64,000 bases of DNA, taken from Acuticoccus mangrovi (GTDB lineage Bacteria; Pseudomonadota; Alphaproteobacteria; Rhizobiales; Amorphaceae). The translations under genes were made by a program, and so were the position numbers. Shown in pieces: positions 52,521-61,418 of this stretch. The notes beneath the pieces were generated by a model. It was not told the origin of the DNA. It saw nothing but the letters and a program-made list of their open reading frames with translations, and did not search any database. The stretch covers positions 248,001 to 312,000 of the forward strand of contig NZ_JAEKJA010000001.1 of the NCBI RefSeq assembly GCF_016411865.1. Direction: 5' to 3'. The number at the start of each line of letters is the position of its first letter. The first letter of the stretch is position 1.

Positions 52521-53539
52521 CAGTCGGCGAACCCGATGCGCGGATCGATCAGCGTGTAGAGGATGTCGATCACGAGGTTGAGGGCGACGAAGAGGAGCGC
52601 CATCGCGAGCACGAAGCCCTGCACGGCGGCGTAGTCGGAGGCGACGAGCGCTTCGACCGCGTAGGAGCCGATGCCGGGCCAGGCGAACACCTTCTCGACG
52701 AGCACGTTGGCGCCGAGGGTGAAGGAGAACACCATGCCGAGCGTGGTGATCACCGGCAGCATCGCGTTGCGCAGCGCGTAGCCGAAGAGAATGGTGCGCC
52801 ACGTCAGCCCCGCCGCCCGCGCCGTGCGGATGAAGTCGGACGACAGCGCCGACAGCATCGCCGCGCGCGTCATCCGCGCGATGGGGGCGAGGGTGAAGAG
52901 GGCGAGCGTCACCGCCGGCAGGACGAGCTGCTTCAGCGCACCGAGGAAGGTCTCCCAATCGCCGGCGAGGATGGAGTCGATCAGGAAGAAGCCCGTCACG
53001 CTCGGCGGGTCGATGTAGATGAAGTCGAGCCGACCGAGCGGCGAGGGGGCGAGGCCGAGGAGATAATAGAAGACGTAGATCAGCAGGATGCCCGTGAAGA
53101 AGGTGGGCATCGAAACGCCGGTGGTCACGAGCACGCGGCAGAGATGGTCGACCCACGAGTTGGGGCGCGTCGCCGCGAGCACCCCGAGCGGGATCGCGAC
53201 GAGGCAGGACAGGAGCAGCGCGCACAGCGTCAATTCCAGCGAGGCGGGCAGACGGCGCGCGAGATCCTCCGTCACCGGCTGGCCGGTGGAAAGCGACCGG
53301 CCGAGATCGCCGGTCGCAAGGTCCCTCACATAGTAGAGGAACTGGGTGGGAAGCGGCTTGTCGAGGCCGAGATTGGCGCGGACCTCCGCGATCGACTTCT
53401 CGTCGGCGGTGGCGCCGGCGAAGTAGACCGCGGGGTCGCCGGGGAGGGCGCGGGTCAGCACGAAGCTGATGATGACGACGCCCACCACGACCGGGATCGC
53501 CTGGGCGACCCGCTTCGAAATCTGCCTCAGCCGCCCCAT
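52520..53539 (-). CDS. Peptide ABC transporter permease, DppB-like
   Basis: A 339-residue permease: first helix QAIPVVVGVVIISFVLTRALPGDPA, TADEKSIAEVRANLGLDKPLP periplasmic loop, then the EAA-like FIRTARAAGLTWRTILFGYALRN. The start at 53539, 2 bases after the binding-protein stop, is used; the longer frame lies inside that gene. It pairs with the DppC-like permease. Confidence 0.92.
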   Translation of the reverse strand: MGRLRQISKRVAQAIPVVVGVVIISFVLTRALPGDPAVYFAGATADEKSIAEVRANLGLDKPLPTQFLYYVRDLATGDLGRSLSTGQPVTEDLARRLPASLELTLCALLLSCLVAIPLGVLAATRPNSWVDHLCRVLVTTGVSMPTFFTGILLIYVFYYLLGLAPSPLGRLDFIYIDPPSVTGFFLIDSILAGDWETFLGALKQLVLPAVTLALFTLAPIARMTRAAMLSALSSDFIRTARAAGLTWRTILFGYALRNAMLPVITTLGMVFSFTLGANVLVEKVFAWPGIGSYAVEALVASDYAAVQGFVLAMALLFVALNLVIDILYTLIDPRIGFAD

Positions 53540-53540
53540 G

Positions 53541-55160
53541 TCAGCTCTTCTTGAGGGTCTTGCCCTCGAGCTGCCGGTGGAACCAGTAGACATAGCCCTC
53601 GGCGCCGTGGGTGGCGACGTTCACCGCCGGCTGGAAGAGCGGGATGCGCGGGATGTCCTCGAAGGCGGTCTCGATCATCTTCTTGACGTTGGGGGCCCAC
53701 GCCGGGTCGTCGACGGGCAGGGGCAGCGTCACCGGCACGAGCTCTTCGATCACCTCGCTCTTGTAGTTCGAGGAGTTGAAGAGGTGGCCGTCGAGGTAGC
53801 ACCAGTAGAAATAGTAGTCCGGGTAGTTCAGCCAGCCGCCGAAGGTCTCGAGGTGCATCGGCAGGCGCTTCTCGACGAGCGAGGCGGTGCGCCAGTTGGC
53901 GCCCGGGATCTTGTTGATCGTGACCTTGATGCCGAGCTTGCCGAGATTTTCGGCGACGAGCAGCGCCGTCGGCTCCATCCAGGAGGTCTGGTCGATGTCG
54001 ATCGAGAGCGGCACCTCGAAGCCGTCCTTGTAGCCGGACTGGGCGAGGAAGTCCTTCGCGACGTCGAGGTCGGTGTAGTAGGGTGAGGGCTGCGGCCACT
54101 CGGTGCTCGTGACGCCGGCCTTCCCGCCCCACAACGGCTTGCCGCGGCCGTAGGCGGCGGTCTGGAAGATCTCCTCGTAGGGGATCGCGAAGGCGACGGC
54201 CTTACGCACGTTCGAATCCTGGAAGGGCTCGAAGGCGTAGTTGAGGCCGACGACGTAGATCGCGTTCTCGATGGGGTTGGAGAACACGTCGACGTCCGGG
54301 TTCGCGTCGAGCTCGGCGGCATCCTTGTTGGGGATGTCGAAGGAGATCTGCACGTCGCCGCGCTCGATGAGGGCGCGCCGGGTGGCCGGGCTCGGCACCT
54401 CGCGCATGATGAGGCGCTGGATCTCGGGAAGCGGCCCCGAGGTCCACTTGTCGTTGCGCTGGTAGACGAGCTGCTGGCCCTGGTCCCAGCGTGCCACGGT
54501 GAAGGGGCCGGAGCCGATGGTGTTCTTGTGGGTGTATTCGAGCGCCCAGGGATCGTCGGCGGTGGCGTGCTCCTTGGCGAGCTCGGAGTTCATGATCATC
54601 GGGATCGGCACGGCGAGGTCCGGCAGCGCCAGCTTGGACGCCTCGTCGAGGGTGATCACGAAGGTGTAGTCGTCCGGCGCCTCGAACTGGTCGGGGCGCT
54701 TGAAGCCGCCGGCGGCCATCTGCGAGGTCGGGAAGCCGCCCACCGTGACGGCGCGGTCGAACGACCACTTCACGTCCTTGGAGGTCACGGGACGGCCGTC
54801 GGAGAACACCGCGTCCTGGCGGATCTTGAAGGTGTAGACCTTGCCGTCCTCGGAGACCGTCCAGCTCTCGGCGATATCGGGGTTGATTGTCTCGTAGTCG
54901 TAGCTGAGGCCTTCCTCGGTCTCCTTGATGCCGAAGGAGACGAGGCGGTCGTAGCAGTTGACGGCGATCTGGTAGCTCGGCCGGTTGGTGCCGGTGCGAT
55001 GAATGTCGAGGCTGTTCACGGTGTAGCCGGTCACCGCCACGAGCACGTCGTTGCCCGCCGCGGACGCCGGGATGGCGCGCAGGAAGGGCAGCATGGACGC
55101 GGTGACGCCCGCGCCGGCGCCGGCCTTGAGAAGGGATCTCCTCGAGAGAATGTTGCTCAT
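53541..55160 (-). CDS. Peptide ABC transporter substrate-binding protein (SBP_bac_5), Tat-exported
   Basis: A 539-residue binding protein with a twin-arginine signal SRRSLLKAGAGAGVTA and the DppA/OppA fold: SFDIHRTGTNRPSYQ-like opening VTGYTVNSLDIHRTGT, NCYDRLVSFG, PDIAESWTVSEDGKVYTF, and a DVKWSFDRAV block. Ligands of this family include peptides, nickel and glycosides. The start at 55160 follows GGAGC. A 291-base leader separates it from the M20 gene. Confidence 0.92.
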   Translation of the reverse strand: MSNILSRRSLLKAGAGAGVTASMLPFLRAIPASAAGNDVLVAVTGYTVNSLDIHRTGTNRPSYQIAVNCYDRLVSFGIKETEEGLSYDYETINPDIAESWTVSEDGKVYTFKIRQDAVFSDGRPVTSKDVKWSFDRAVTVGGFPTSQMAAGGFKRPDQFEAPDDYTFVITLDEASKLALPDLAVPIPMIMNSELAKEHATADDPWALEYTHKNTIGSGPFTVARWDQGQQLVYQRNDKWTSGPLPEIQRLIMREVPSPATRRALIERGDVQISFDIPNKDAAELDANPDVDVFSNPIENAIYVVGLNYAFEPFQDSNVRKAVAFAIPYEEIFQTAAYGRGKPLWGGKAGVTSTEWPQPSPYYTDLDVAKDFLAQSGYKDGFEVPLSIDIDQTSWMEPTALLVAENLGKLGIKVTINKIPGANWRTASLVEKRLPMHLETFGGWLNYPDYYFYWCYLDGHLFNSSNYKSEVIEELVPVTLPLPVDDPAWAPNVKKMIETAFEDIPRIPLFQPAVNVATHGAEGYVYWFHRQLEGKTLKKS

Positions 55161-55274
55161 TGTGCTCCGACCTTTGCGTTGGGCGGCTTTGCGCCTGTGT
55201 CGCACGGGTGCCCTGGGCACCCATCTTCATCGTTCGAGCATGCGACGCCGCGGTGACGACTTCTAATGCTCATT

Positions 55275-55293
55275 TTGCAGTGTCGCGCTGCAA
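55275..55293 (-). promoter_or_regulatory. Inverted repeat TTGCAG/CTGCAA before the peptide transporter operon
   Basis: On the minus strand TTGCAG-N7-CTGCAA is a perfect 6-base dyad, 115 bases upstream of the binding-protein start, followed by an AT-rich AAAATGAGCATTAG. A second hairpin GGGTGCC-ctg-GGCACCC lies at 55206-55222, nearer the start. Either could be an operator or attenuator; the 291-base gap holds no other gene. Confidence 0.45.
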
Positions 55294-55451
55294 GGATTGC
55301 ACCACCTGCGGAGAGGCGACGGGCGGGGGCCGGGACGATGGACGATACGTCGTGCACCGGCCGTTGTCGCCCCGCGGGCCGGCATGGCCGCGCCCCGCCA
55401 TCGTGATGCCGGTGTTTGGGCGATCGCATCGGCGCTCGCCGGAGGCTTCCG

Positions 55452-56699
55452 TCAGGCCGAGAGGTAGCGCGCCGAGGCGAGGCAGTGCGTCTTCACGATA
55501 TGAAGGAACTCTTTGAGCGTCACGTTTTCGTCCGCGCGGCCCATGGTCACGGGACTCGGGCCGTAGAGGAAGGCGGGGATGTCGCGCCAGCGCCAGTAGC
55601 GGCTGTCAGAGCCGCCGAGGCTCGACAGCGGGATCGGCCGTTCCATGCCGAGCTCCTCCACGACGTCGGCGAGGATCTTGACCATCTCGTGCTCGGGATT
55701 GGCGAGGCTCGGCGGGTAGGAGTGGTTCACGTCGAGCTCGTAGCTCGCGCCCGGCACCTTGGCGACCACCGCGTCGACGTGAGCGAGCATCTCCTCGCGG
55801 GTGAAGCCCCAGGGGAAGCGGATCTCGATCTCGGTGCGGCACTCGTGGGGGATCTGGTTCACCTTGAGGCCGCCGTGGATGGTGCCGATGTTCACCGTCA
55901 CCGAGCGCACCACCTTGGCGGCGCCTTCGCCCATACCCTTTTCGGTGCCGGCGATGCCTTCGTTCGACAGCAGCGCCCGCGCCACCGCCTCGGGGAGCTC
56001 CGGCTCCCGGCCGTGCAGCTCCAGCACCCCGTTGATGATCTCTGTCGCCTGCACGATGGCGTTGGGCGACAGGTGCGGATAGCCCCCGTGGCCGCCCGCC
56101 GTCTTGGTCATCAGGGTGAAGCGCAGGGTGCCCTTTTCGAGGAAGCGGATGTTGTTGGTGCCGGACGGCTCGCCGTTGAGGCAGCAGTCGCCGAGCACTT
56201 CGTCGGGAAAGGTCTCCATCAGCCACAGCGTGCCCCATCGCCCGCCGGTCTCCTCGTCGGACACGCAGGTGAGGGTGAGCTTGCCCTTCAGCTGATCACG
56301 CACGCCCGAAAGGTAGGCATAGGTGATGATCGAGGCCGCGGTGCCGCACTTCATGTCGGAGGCGCCGCGCCCGTAGATGCGGCCGTCCTTGATCTCGCCG
56401 GTCCAGGCGGTGCTGTCGTCGATCGGGGCGAACACGTCGATATGGCCGTTGAGCACGAGGTGGCGGCCGGGGGCGCCCATCTCGATCGTGCCGACGACGT
56501 TGGGCATGTGCGGCTTGGCGGCTTCGATGCGATGGTCGACGCCCGCTTCGCTCAGCCACTCGCTGATCGTGTCGGCCGCCGGACGCGTGTCGCCGGGCGG
56601 GTTGGCGCTCTTCGATTGCAGGAACTTTTGGAAGAAGGAGATCAAATTGTCCTCGTCGCGCTCCAGCGCGGCGAGAAGCTGGGATTCGAGGTCGCTCAT
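55452..56699 (-). CDS. M20-family metallopeptidase (ArgE/DapE type)
   Basis: A 415-residue zinc hydrolase. Metal/catalytic residues: His86 and Asp88 (NGHIDVF), Asp115 (RGASDMKCG), Glu149-Glu150 (SDEETGG). These enzymes cut amide bonds of N-acyl amino acids or dipeptides in the cytosol; next to a peptide importer it would process its cargo. The start at 56699 follows AGGAA; the frame extends to 56732 without a ribosome site. It is divergent from the class II aldolase, with 50 bases between. Confidence 0.92.
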   Translation of the reverse strand: MSDLESQLLAALERDEDNLISFFQKFLQSKSANPPGDTRPAADTISEWLSEAGVDHRIEAAKPHMPNVVGTIEMGAPGRHLVLNGHIDVFAPIDDSTAWTGEIKDGRIYGRGASDMKCGTAASIITYAYLSGVRDQLKGKLTLTCVSDEETGGRWGTLWLMETFPDEVLGDCCLNGEPSGTNNIRFLEKGTLRFTLMTKTAGGHGGYPHLSPNAIVQATEIINGVLELHGREPELPEAVARALLSNEGIAGTEKGMGEGAAKVVRSVTVNIGTIHGGLKVNQIPHECRTEIEIRFPWGFTREEMLAHVDAVVAKVPGASYELDVNHSYPPSLANPEHEMVKILADVVEELGMERPIPLSSLGGSDSRYWRWRDIPAFLYGPSPVTMGRADENVTLKEFLHIVKTHCLASARYLSA

Positions 56700-56749
56700 G
56701 GCATAGTTCCTGCTAGATTCCTGAGTAAGCACGCAAGTGAGAGGCCAAG

Positions 56750-57493
56750 ATGGACAACGCCCCCATATTCGAGGAAGCGACGCTGCGCGTCGATCTTGCC
56801 GCCGCCTATCGGCTGCTGGCCCACTATGGCCTCGACGACATGATCTACACCCACACCTCGGTGCGCTTGCCTTCGGAGCCGGGAAAACCCCACCGCTTCC
56901 TGATCAATCCCTACGGCATGCAGTTCGACGAGATCCGCGCCAGCGACCTCGTGGTGGTCGATCCGGACGGCTATTCGGTGGCGGGGACCGACAACGTCAA
57001 CCCGGCCGGCTTCACGATCCATAGCGCGATCCACATGACGCGCGAGGACGCGATGTGCGTGATGCACACCCACACCCTCGCGGGCATGGCGGTGTCGGCG
57101 CTCAAGGGCGAGCTCCTGATGCTCAACCAGATGAGCATGGAGTTCTATGGCCGCCTCGCCTACCACGACTACGAGGGCATCGCGCTCGACCTCTCCGAGC
57201 GCGAGCGGCTGCAGCGCGACCTCGGCACCAAGCCGGCGATGATCCTGAAGAATCACGGGCTTCTCACCGTGGGGCGCACCGTCGCCGAGGCGTTCTACTA
57301 CATGTACTATCTGGAAATGGCCTGCCGGATTCAGCTCGAGACGCAGAAAACCGGCGCCGAGATGGACATTCCGCCGGAAGAGGTGATCGCCCACGCCGCT
57401 GGCCAGTTCGAGTCGACCGCCCCGAAGGGCACCCGCATGTGGCCCTCGCTGCTGCGCAAGCTCGACCGGATCGACATGAGCTACCGCGACTAG
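56750..57493 (+). CDS. Class II aldolase/adducin-family protein (copy 2)
   Basis: A 247-residue paralogue of the protein at 18031, aligning from DLAAAYRLL to the C-terminal YRD. Zinc motif MHTHT and KNHGLLTVGRTVAEAFYYMYYL are intact, and the same NPAGFTIHSA replaces the aldolase's catalytic Glu region. So whatever reaction copy 1 performs, this one likely performs on a related substrate. It is divergent from the M20 gene and is followed after 122 bases by a member of the unknown tandem-domain family. Confidence 0.88.
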   Translation: MDNAPIFEEATLRVDLAAAYRLLAHYGLDDMIYTHTSVRLPSEPGKPHRFLINPYGMQFDEIRASDLVVVDPDGYSVAGTDNVNPAGFTIHSAIHMTREDAMCVMHTHTLAGMAVSALKGELLMLNQMSMEFYGRLAYHDYEGIALDLSERERLQRDLGTKPAMILKNHGLLTVGRTVAEAFYYMYYLEMACRIQLETQKTGAEMDIPPEEVIAHAAGQFESTAPKGTRMWPSLLRKLDRIDMSYRD

Positions 57494-57614
57494 AACTCTT
57501 CGCCGCGTCGCCCGGCCCGGCGCGGCCGGCACGCGACATCGGCGCCGCCCGCTGGCGGGCGATCCCAGCTTCCCGCCGACGGGCGCTCGCGTCGCGGCGG
57601 CAGACGAGGCCTTC

Positions 57615-58112
57615 ATGCAGGACACCCCCGAAGAGACGCTGCACGACAAAGAGACGCTGCACGACAAGGTGGCGCGGGTCGTCGGCACGACGCGCTATCC
57701 GTTTCCCGGCCAGACCGACTGGCACGCGGACTACGTGACCCACATCAACGCGGGCACGCCCAAGCGGGGCATCCCGGCGCCGTGGGGCATGCATTATTCC
57801 GACATCTGCGTGGTGGACGGCACCGACCGCGTGCGCGAGGTGGGCGAGGTCGAGCTGGAGCCGGGGCCCGACTGCGTCGCCCACTGGAGCATTGCGTCGG
57901 AGGCCGCGGACGACGACACCGATTCGGGTGAGCGTCACTTCTTCGTCTACGTGCCCGCCGGCATGGAGGCGGCGACCAAGACGCTCCTCGACGAGGCGGG
58001 CATCTCCTACGCCGGGGTGCGCGGCTTCCGGGAGGTCGACGGCGCCATCGAGGTGGTTCCCTTCGTGACGACGGGCGAGACCAAGGACCATCAGGTGACC
58101 CGCGCGGCCTGA
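57615..58112 (+). CDS. Single-domain member of the unknown RFPFP/GEVE family
   Basis: A 165-residue cytosolic protein homologous to each half of the 14176 protein: RYPFPGQTDWHADY, YSDICVVDG (PD reads Ser-Asp), EVGEVELE (77-82), W..S, RHFFVYVP, LLDEAGISYAGVRG, and the TKDH tail motif at 156-159. No characterised family comes to mind. It lies behind the class II aldolase, whose paralogue sits close to the tandem version, so the two genes keep company in both loci. Confidence 0.75.
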   Translation: MQDTPEETLHDKETLHDKVARVVGTTRYPFPGQTDWHADYVTHINAGTPKRGIPAPWGMHYSDICVVDGTDRVREVGEVELEPGPDCVAHWSIASEAADDDTDSGERHFFVYVPAGMEAATKTLLDEAGISYAGVRGFREVDGAIEVVPFVTTGETKDHQVTRAA

Positions 58113-58119
58113 CCGTGCA

Positions 58120-58165
58120 CCACCCCTGCCTAGAGTGGCCGGCCGGCCACTCTAGGCAGGGGTGG
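58120..58165. repeat. Perfect 46-bp palindrome
   Basis: Arms of 21 bases (58120-58140 and 58145-58165) are exact complements around GGCC, itself self-complementary, so the whole 46 bases read the same on both strands. It lies 7 bases after the stop of the unknown-family gene and about 95 bases before the amidohydrolase. No T-run follows, which is unusual for a terminator of this strength. Confidence 0.95.
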
Positions 58166-58259
58166 CGGTCGGCTCTAGGCTCGTGCTGCGCCTTTCCGTC
58201 CGGCGCCGGTCGCGGCATCGGGCGTCCCACCCGTGCGACCGGCCAACGGTGATGATGCC

Positions 58260-59396
58260 ATGAGCTTCGATCTCATTCTCAAAGGCGGGCGGGTGATCGA
58301 TCCGTCGCAGGATCTCGACCGCATCGTCGACGTCGCCTTCGCCGGGGGACGGGTCGCGGCGATCGGCGACGACCTCGCAGACGGGGCCGCCGAGGTCCGC
58401 GACGTCACGGGCAAGATCATCACCCCCGGCCTCATCGACCTGCACACCCACGTCTATTGGGGCGGCACGTCGCTGGGCGTCGACGCCGATGCCTACGCCC
58501 GCGGCGGGGCGCTCACCACGCTCGTCGACACCGGCAGCGCGGGTCCGGGCAATTTCATGGGCTTTCGCCGCCACGTCATCGAGCGCAGCGAGGTCCGCAT
58601 CCTCGCCTATCTCCACGTGTCGTTCGCCGGGATCTACGGATTCGCACCGCCGCTGATGGTCGGCGAAAGCCACGACTGGCGGCTGATGGCCGCCAAGGAG
58701 GCGGCGAAGGTCATCGCGGCGAACCGCGACCTCATCATCGGCGTGAAGGTGCGCATCGGCCGCAACGCCAGCGGCCCCTCCGGCATCGCCCCGCTCGACG
58801 TGGCGCTGGAGCTCGCCGGCGAGGTGGGCTTGCCGGTGATGTGCCACATCGACGAGCCGCCGCCGACCTACGAGGCGGTGGTGGCGCGGCTGAGGCCGGG
58901 CGACGTGCTGACCCATTGCTATCGACCGTTCCCCAATGCGCCCGTCACCGGCGACGGCGCGCTCAAGGCGGAGGTGGGGCGCGGGCGCGAGCGCGGCGTC
59001 TATTTCGACGTCGGCCACGGGATGGGCTCGTTCGCCTGGCGCACGGCGCGGGCGATGATGGCGGCGGGCTTCCCGCCCGACACCATCTCCTCGGACGTCC
59101 ACGCCTTCTGCATCAACGGGCCGGCCTACGACCAGCTCACCACGATGTCGAAATTCCTGCATCTCGGCATGCCTTTGGCGGAGGTGGTCGCGCGCTCCAC
59201 CAGCGTCCCGGCGAAGGTGATGCAGCGTCCCGAGCTCGGCACCCTCGCGCCGGGTGCAATCGGCGAGGCGAGCATTATCTCTTTGAAGGAGGGCGTCTTC
59301 CAGCTCGAGGACGTCCGCGGCATGGTGGAGACGGCATCGACTCGGCTGTCGGCCGAGGGGGTCGTGCTGAACGGCAGGTGGTGGCACGGCGGCTAG
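58260..59396 (+). CDS. Amidohydrolase/deacetylase family metallohydrolase (EF_0837-like)
   Basis: A 378-residue amidohydrolase barrel: HTHV (62-65), Lys163 (GVKVRIGRN, probably carboxylated), His196 (CHID), His219 (THCY) and Asp279 (SDVH). This is the binuclear zinc set of dihydroorotase-like enzymes that open cyclic amides or remove N-acyl groups. ATG at 58260; the longer frame is unsupported. It probably acts on the same compound as the M20 peptidase and DUF917 protein. Confidence 0.88.
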   Translation: MSFDLILKGGRVIDPSQDLDRIVDVAFAGGRVAAIGDDLADGAAEVRDVTGKIITPGLIDLHTHVYWGGTSLGVDADAYARGGALTTLVDTGSAGPGNFMGFRRHVIERSEVRILAYLHVSFAGIYGFAPPLMVGESHDWRLMAAKEAAKVIAANRDLIIGVKVRIGRNASGPSGIAPLDVALELAGEVGLPVMCHIDEPPPTYEAVVARLRPGDVLTHCYRPFPNAPVTGDGALKAEVGRGRERGVYFDVGHGMGSFAWRTARAMMAAGFPPDTISSDVHAFCINGPAYDQLTTMSKFLHLGMPLAEVVARSTSVPAKVMQRPELGTLAPGAIGEASIISLKEGVFQLEDVRGMVETASTRLSAEGVVLNGRWWHGG

Positions 59397-59491
59397 CCGG
59401 CACCGCCGGGCTGTCGCCTCCGCCGCGGCCCGCCCGGTCCCTTGTTCGATGACGTTTCTTGTTCGAAAACAACGGCAAGCGAAGAAGACCC

Positions 59492-60184
59492 ATGTTGCTG
59501 ACGCCTGAACTCGTTGCCCTCAGCATCCGTCCGGAGCCCGACCATGGGCCGGAGCCGGGATGGACCCTGCTGAGCGACGACGATCTCGACGCGTTCGCCC
59601 ACCGCGTCGACGAGGAGAACGGCCGGGCCGAGCCCATCTGGGTGTTCGCCTACGGCTCGCTCATCTGGAAGCCCGACTTCGAGTCGATCGGCCACATGCG
59701 CGCCTCCGCGTTCGGCTGGCACCGCTCCTTCTGCCTGAAGATGACGCGCTGGCGCGGCTCGCCCGAGCAGACCGGGCTGATGATGGCGCTGGAGCGTGGC
59801 GGCCGTTGCGACGGGGTGATCTATCGCCTCAGCGAGGAGGACAGGCTCGGTCAGATCCGACGGGTCCTGCGTCGCGAGATCCGCTTCGAGCAGAACGTCG
59901 ACATGGCGCGCTGGGTCAAGGTGCAGACCGAGGACGGGCCGCGCATGGCGCTGACCTTCTGGGCCGGGCCGACGGGCGAGCGCGTCGCGAGCAAGCTGCC
60001 CCTCGAAGACGTCGCTCACATCCTGGCGCGGGCGTGCGGGAGCGTCGGCTCGTGTGCCGAATATCTCTACAACACCGTCGCCCATCTGGAGGAGTTCGGC
60101 ATTCGCGACCGCAACCTGTGGCGTCTGCAGGAGCTCGTGGCGCACGAGCTCCGCACGATCCACGGCGCCGGCGCGGCGAGCTGA
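59492..60184 (+). CDS. chaC: Gamma-glutamylcyclotransferase ChaC
   Basis: A 230-residue ChaC: VFAYGSLIWKP (51-61) forms the ligand loop and Glu129 in LRREIRF is the general acid. It cleaves glutathione to 5-oxoproline and Cys-Gly. ATG at 59492 is preferred over a TTG at 59459. It is convergent with the serine hydrolase gene, with 22 bases between stops. Confidence 0.93.
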   Translation: MLLTPELVALSIRPEPDHGPEPGWTLLSDDDLDAFAHRVDEENGRAEPIWVFAYGSLIWKPDFESIGHMRASAFGWHRSFCLKMTRWRGSPEQTGLMMALERGGRCDGVIYRLSEEDRLGQIRRVLRREIRFEQNVDMARWVKVQTEDGPRMALTFWAGPTGERVASKLPLEDVAHILARACGSVGSCAEYLYNTVAHLEEFGIRDRNLWRLQELVAHELRTIHGAGAAS

Positions 60185-60206
60185 CGGCCGGCGCCGTGGC
60201 CTTGCC

Positions 60207-61316
60207 TCAGCGCGGCGCGAGGGTGGCGATGAGGCCGTTCACCATCGCCGCCATCTCCACCGACGCGGCGAAGTCGAACTTGTTGATGGAGATGAACACG
60301 CCCACGCCGCGGGTCGGCGCGAAGGCGAGATAGCTGAAGATCCCGTTGGTGCCGCCGGCCTTCTGGATGATGAGCGGGCGGTCCCCCTCCGGCATCATGA
60401 TCACCCAACCGAGACCCATGGCGTCCATGTGGCCCGATTCGTCCATGCCGTAGACCGGGTCGAGGCCGTCGCGGATCAGATGGGCGGCGTGGCTGAGGGC
60501 GCGCGCCTCCGCCCCGCCGGCGCCGAAGCGGTCGAGATTCCACTTCAGATATTTCACCATGTCGTTGGCGGTGGTGTGGACGGAGGAGGCGCCGAACTGG
60601 TTCGAGATCACCGCGTCCGGGTCGATCGGCGCCCCGGTCCAGTCGTAGCCGGTGAAGGCGTTGTCGCCGGTCGGCTCGGCATAGCCCGTCGCATCCATCT
60701 TGAGCGGATCGAACACCTTCGCCTTCACGAGGTCGGCGAACGGCGTCTTCGCGGCGCCGGCGAGGGCGATGCTCAGAACATCGAAGCCGACGTTGGAGTA
60801 GAGGACGCCGGTCCCGGGGGCGAAGAGGAGCGCGTCGTCGCGAAGGTTCGCCGCGAACGAGGCGTCGGAGTATTTCGCGACGCCGTCCGCCGGCGCCAGC
60901 TCGCGCGGCAGCCCGCTCGATTGGGTGGCGAGATCGACGAAGCGGATCGCATGGCCGTCGCGCTCGGGCATCGCGTCGACGATCGCGACGTAGGGGGCGA
61001 CGGGGTCGGTAAGGGCGACGGTGCCGTCGGCGACGAGGTGGGCGAGGGCGAGGCCGGTGATGCTCTTGCTGATCGAGCCGACGGCGATGTCGGTGTCGCC
61101 GTCGGGCACGCGGCCGGACCCTTCGGCGACCTCGCCGAAGCCGAACACGGCGCTCTCCCCGCCGCGCACGCCGGCGATGACGAGGCCGGGCACCTCGGTC
61201 TGCAGGTGGAAGATCTGTCCGCTGAAGCTGATGGCGTCTTCGAGCAGCGGATCGGCGGCAAGGGATGGCGCCGCGGAAAGCGACAGTGTCGCGAAGGCGG
61301 TCAGCAGGCGAATCAT
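60207..61316 (-). CDS. Exported serine hydrolase, beta-lactamase/penicillin-binding fold (class C-like)
   Basis: A 369-residue secreted protein with signal peptide (cleavage near SLA-AD). The nucleophile motif is Ser81-Ile-Ser-Lys84, the YSN motif stands at 173-175, and the third motif is near GGTNG. Esterases and D-aminopeptidases share this fold, so lactamase activity is not certain. It follows the DUF917 gene on the same strand with a 102-base gap. Confidence 0.88.
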   Translation of the reverse strand: MIRLLTAFATLSLSAAPSLAADPLLEDAISFSGQIFHLQTEVPGLVIAGVRGGESAVFGFGEVAEGSGRVPDGDTDIAVGSISKSITGLALAHLVADGTVALTDPVAPYVAIVDAMPERDGHAIRFVDLATQSSGLPRELAPADGVAKYSDASFAANLRDDALLFAPGTGVLYSNVGFDVLSIALAGAAKTPFADLVKAKVFDPLKMDATGYAEPTGDNAFTGYDWTGAPIDPDAVISNQFGASSVHTTANDMVKYLKWNLDRFGAGGAEARALSHAAHLIRDGLDPVYGMDESGHMDAMGLGWVIMMPEGDRPLIIQKAGGTNGIFSYLAFAPTRGVGVFISINKFDFAASVEMAAMVNGLIATLAPR

Positions 61317-61418
61317 CGATCGGGTCCTTTGCAGGCAGACTCAAGGGGCCGGCAACTTAACCGGACCCGGGACCGAGCGACATTCGATTTCGCGATAGGC
61401 GTGTGCCGACGTGGCGCC

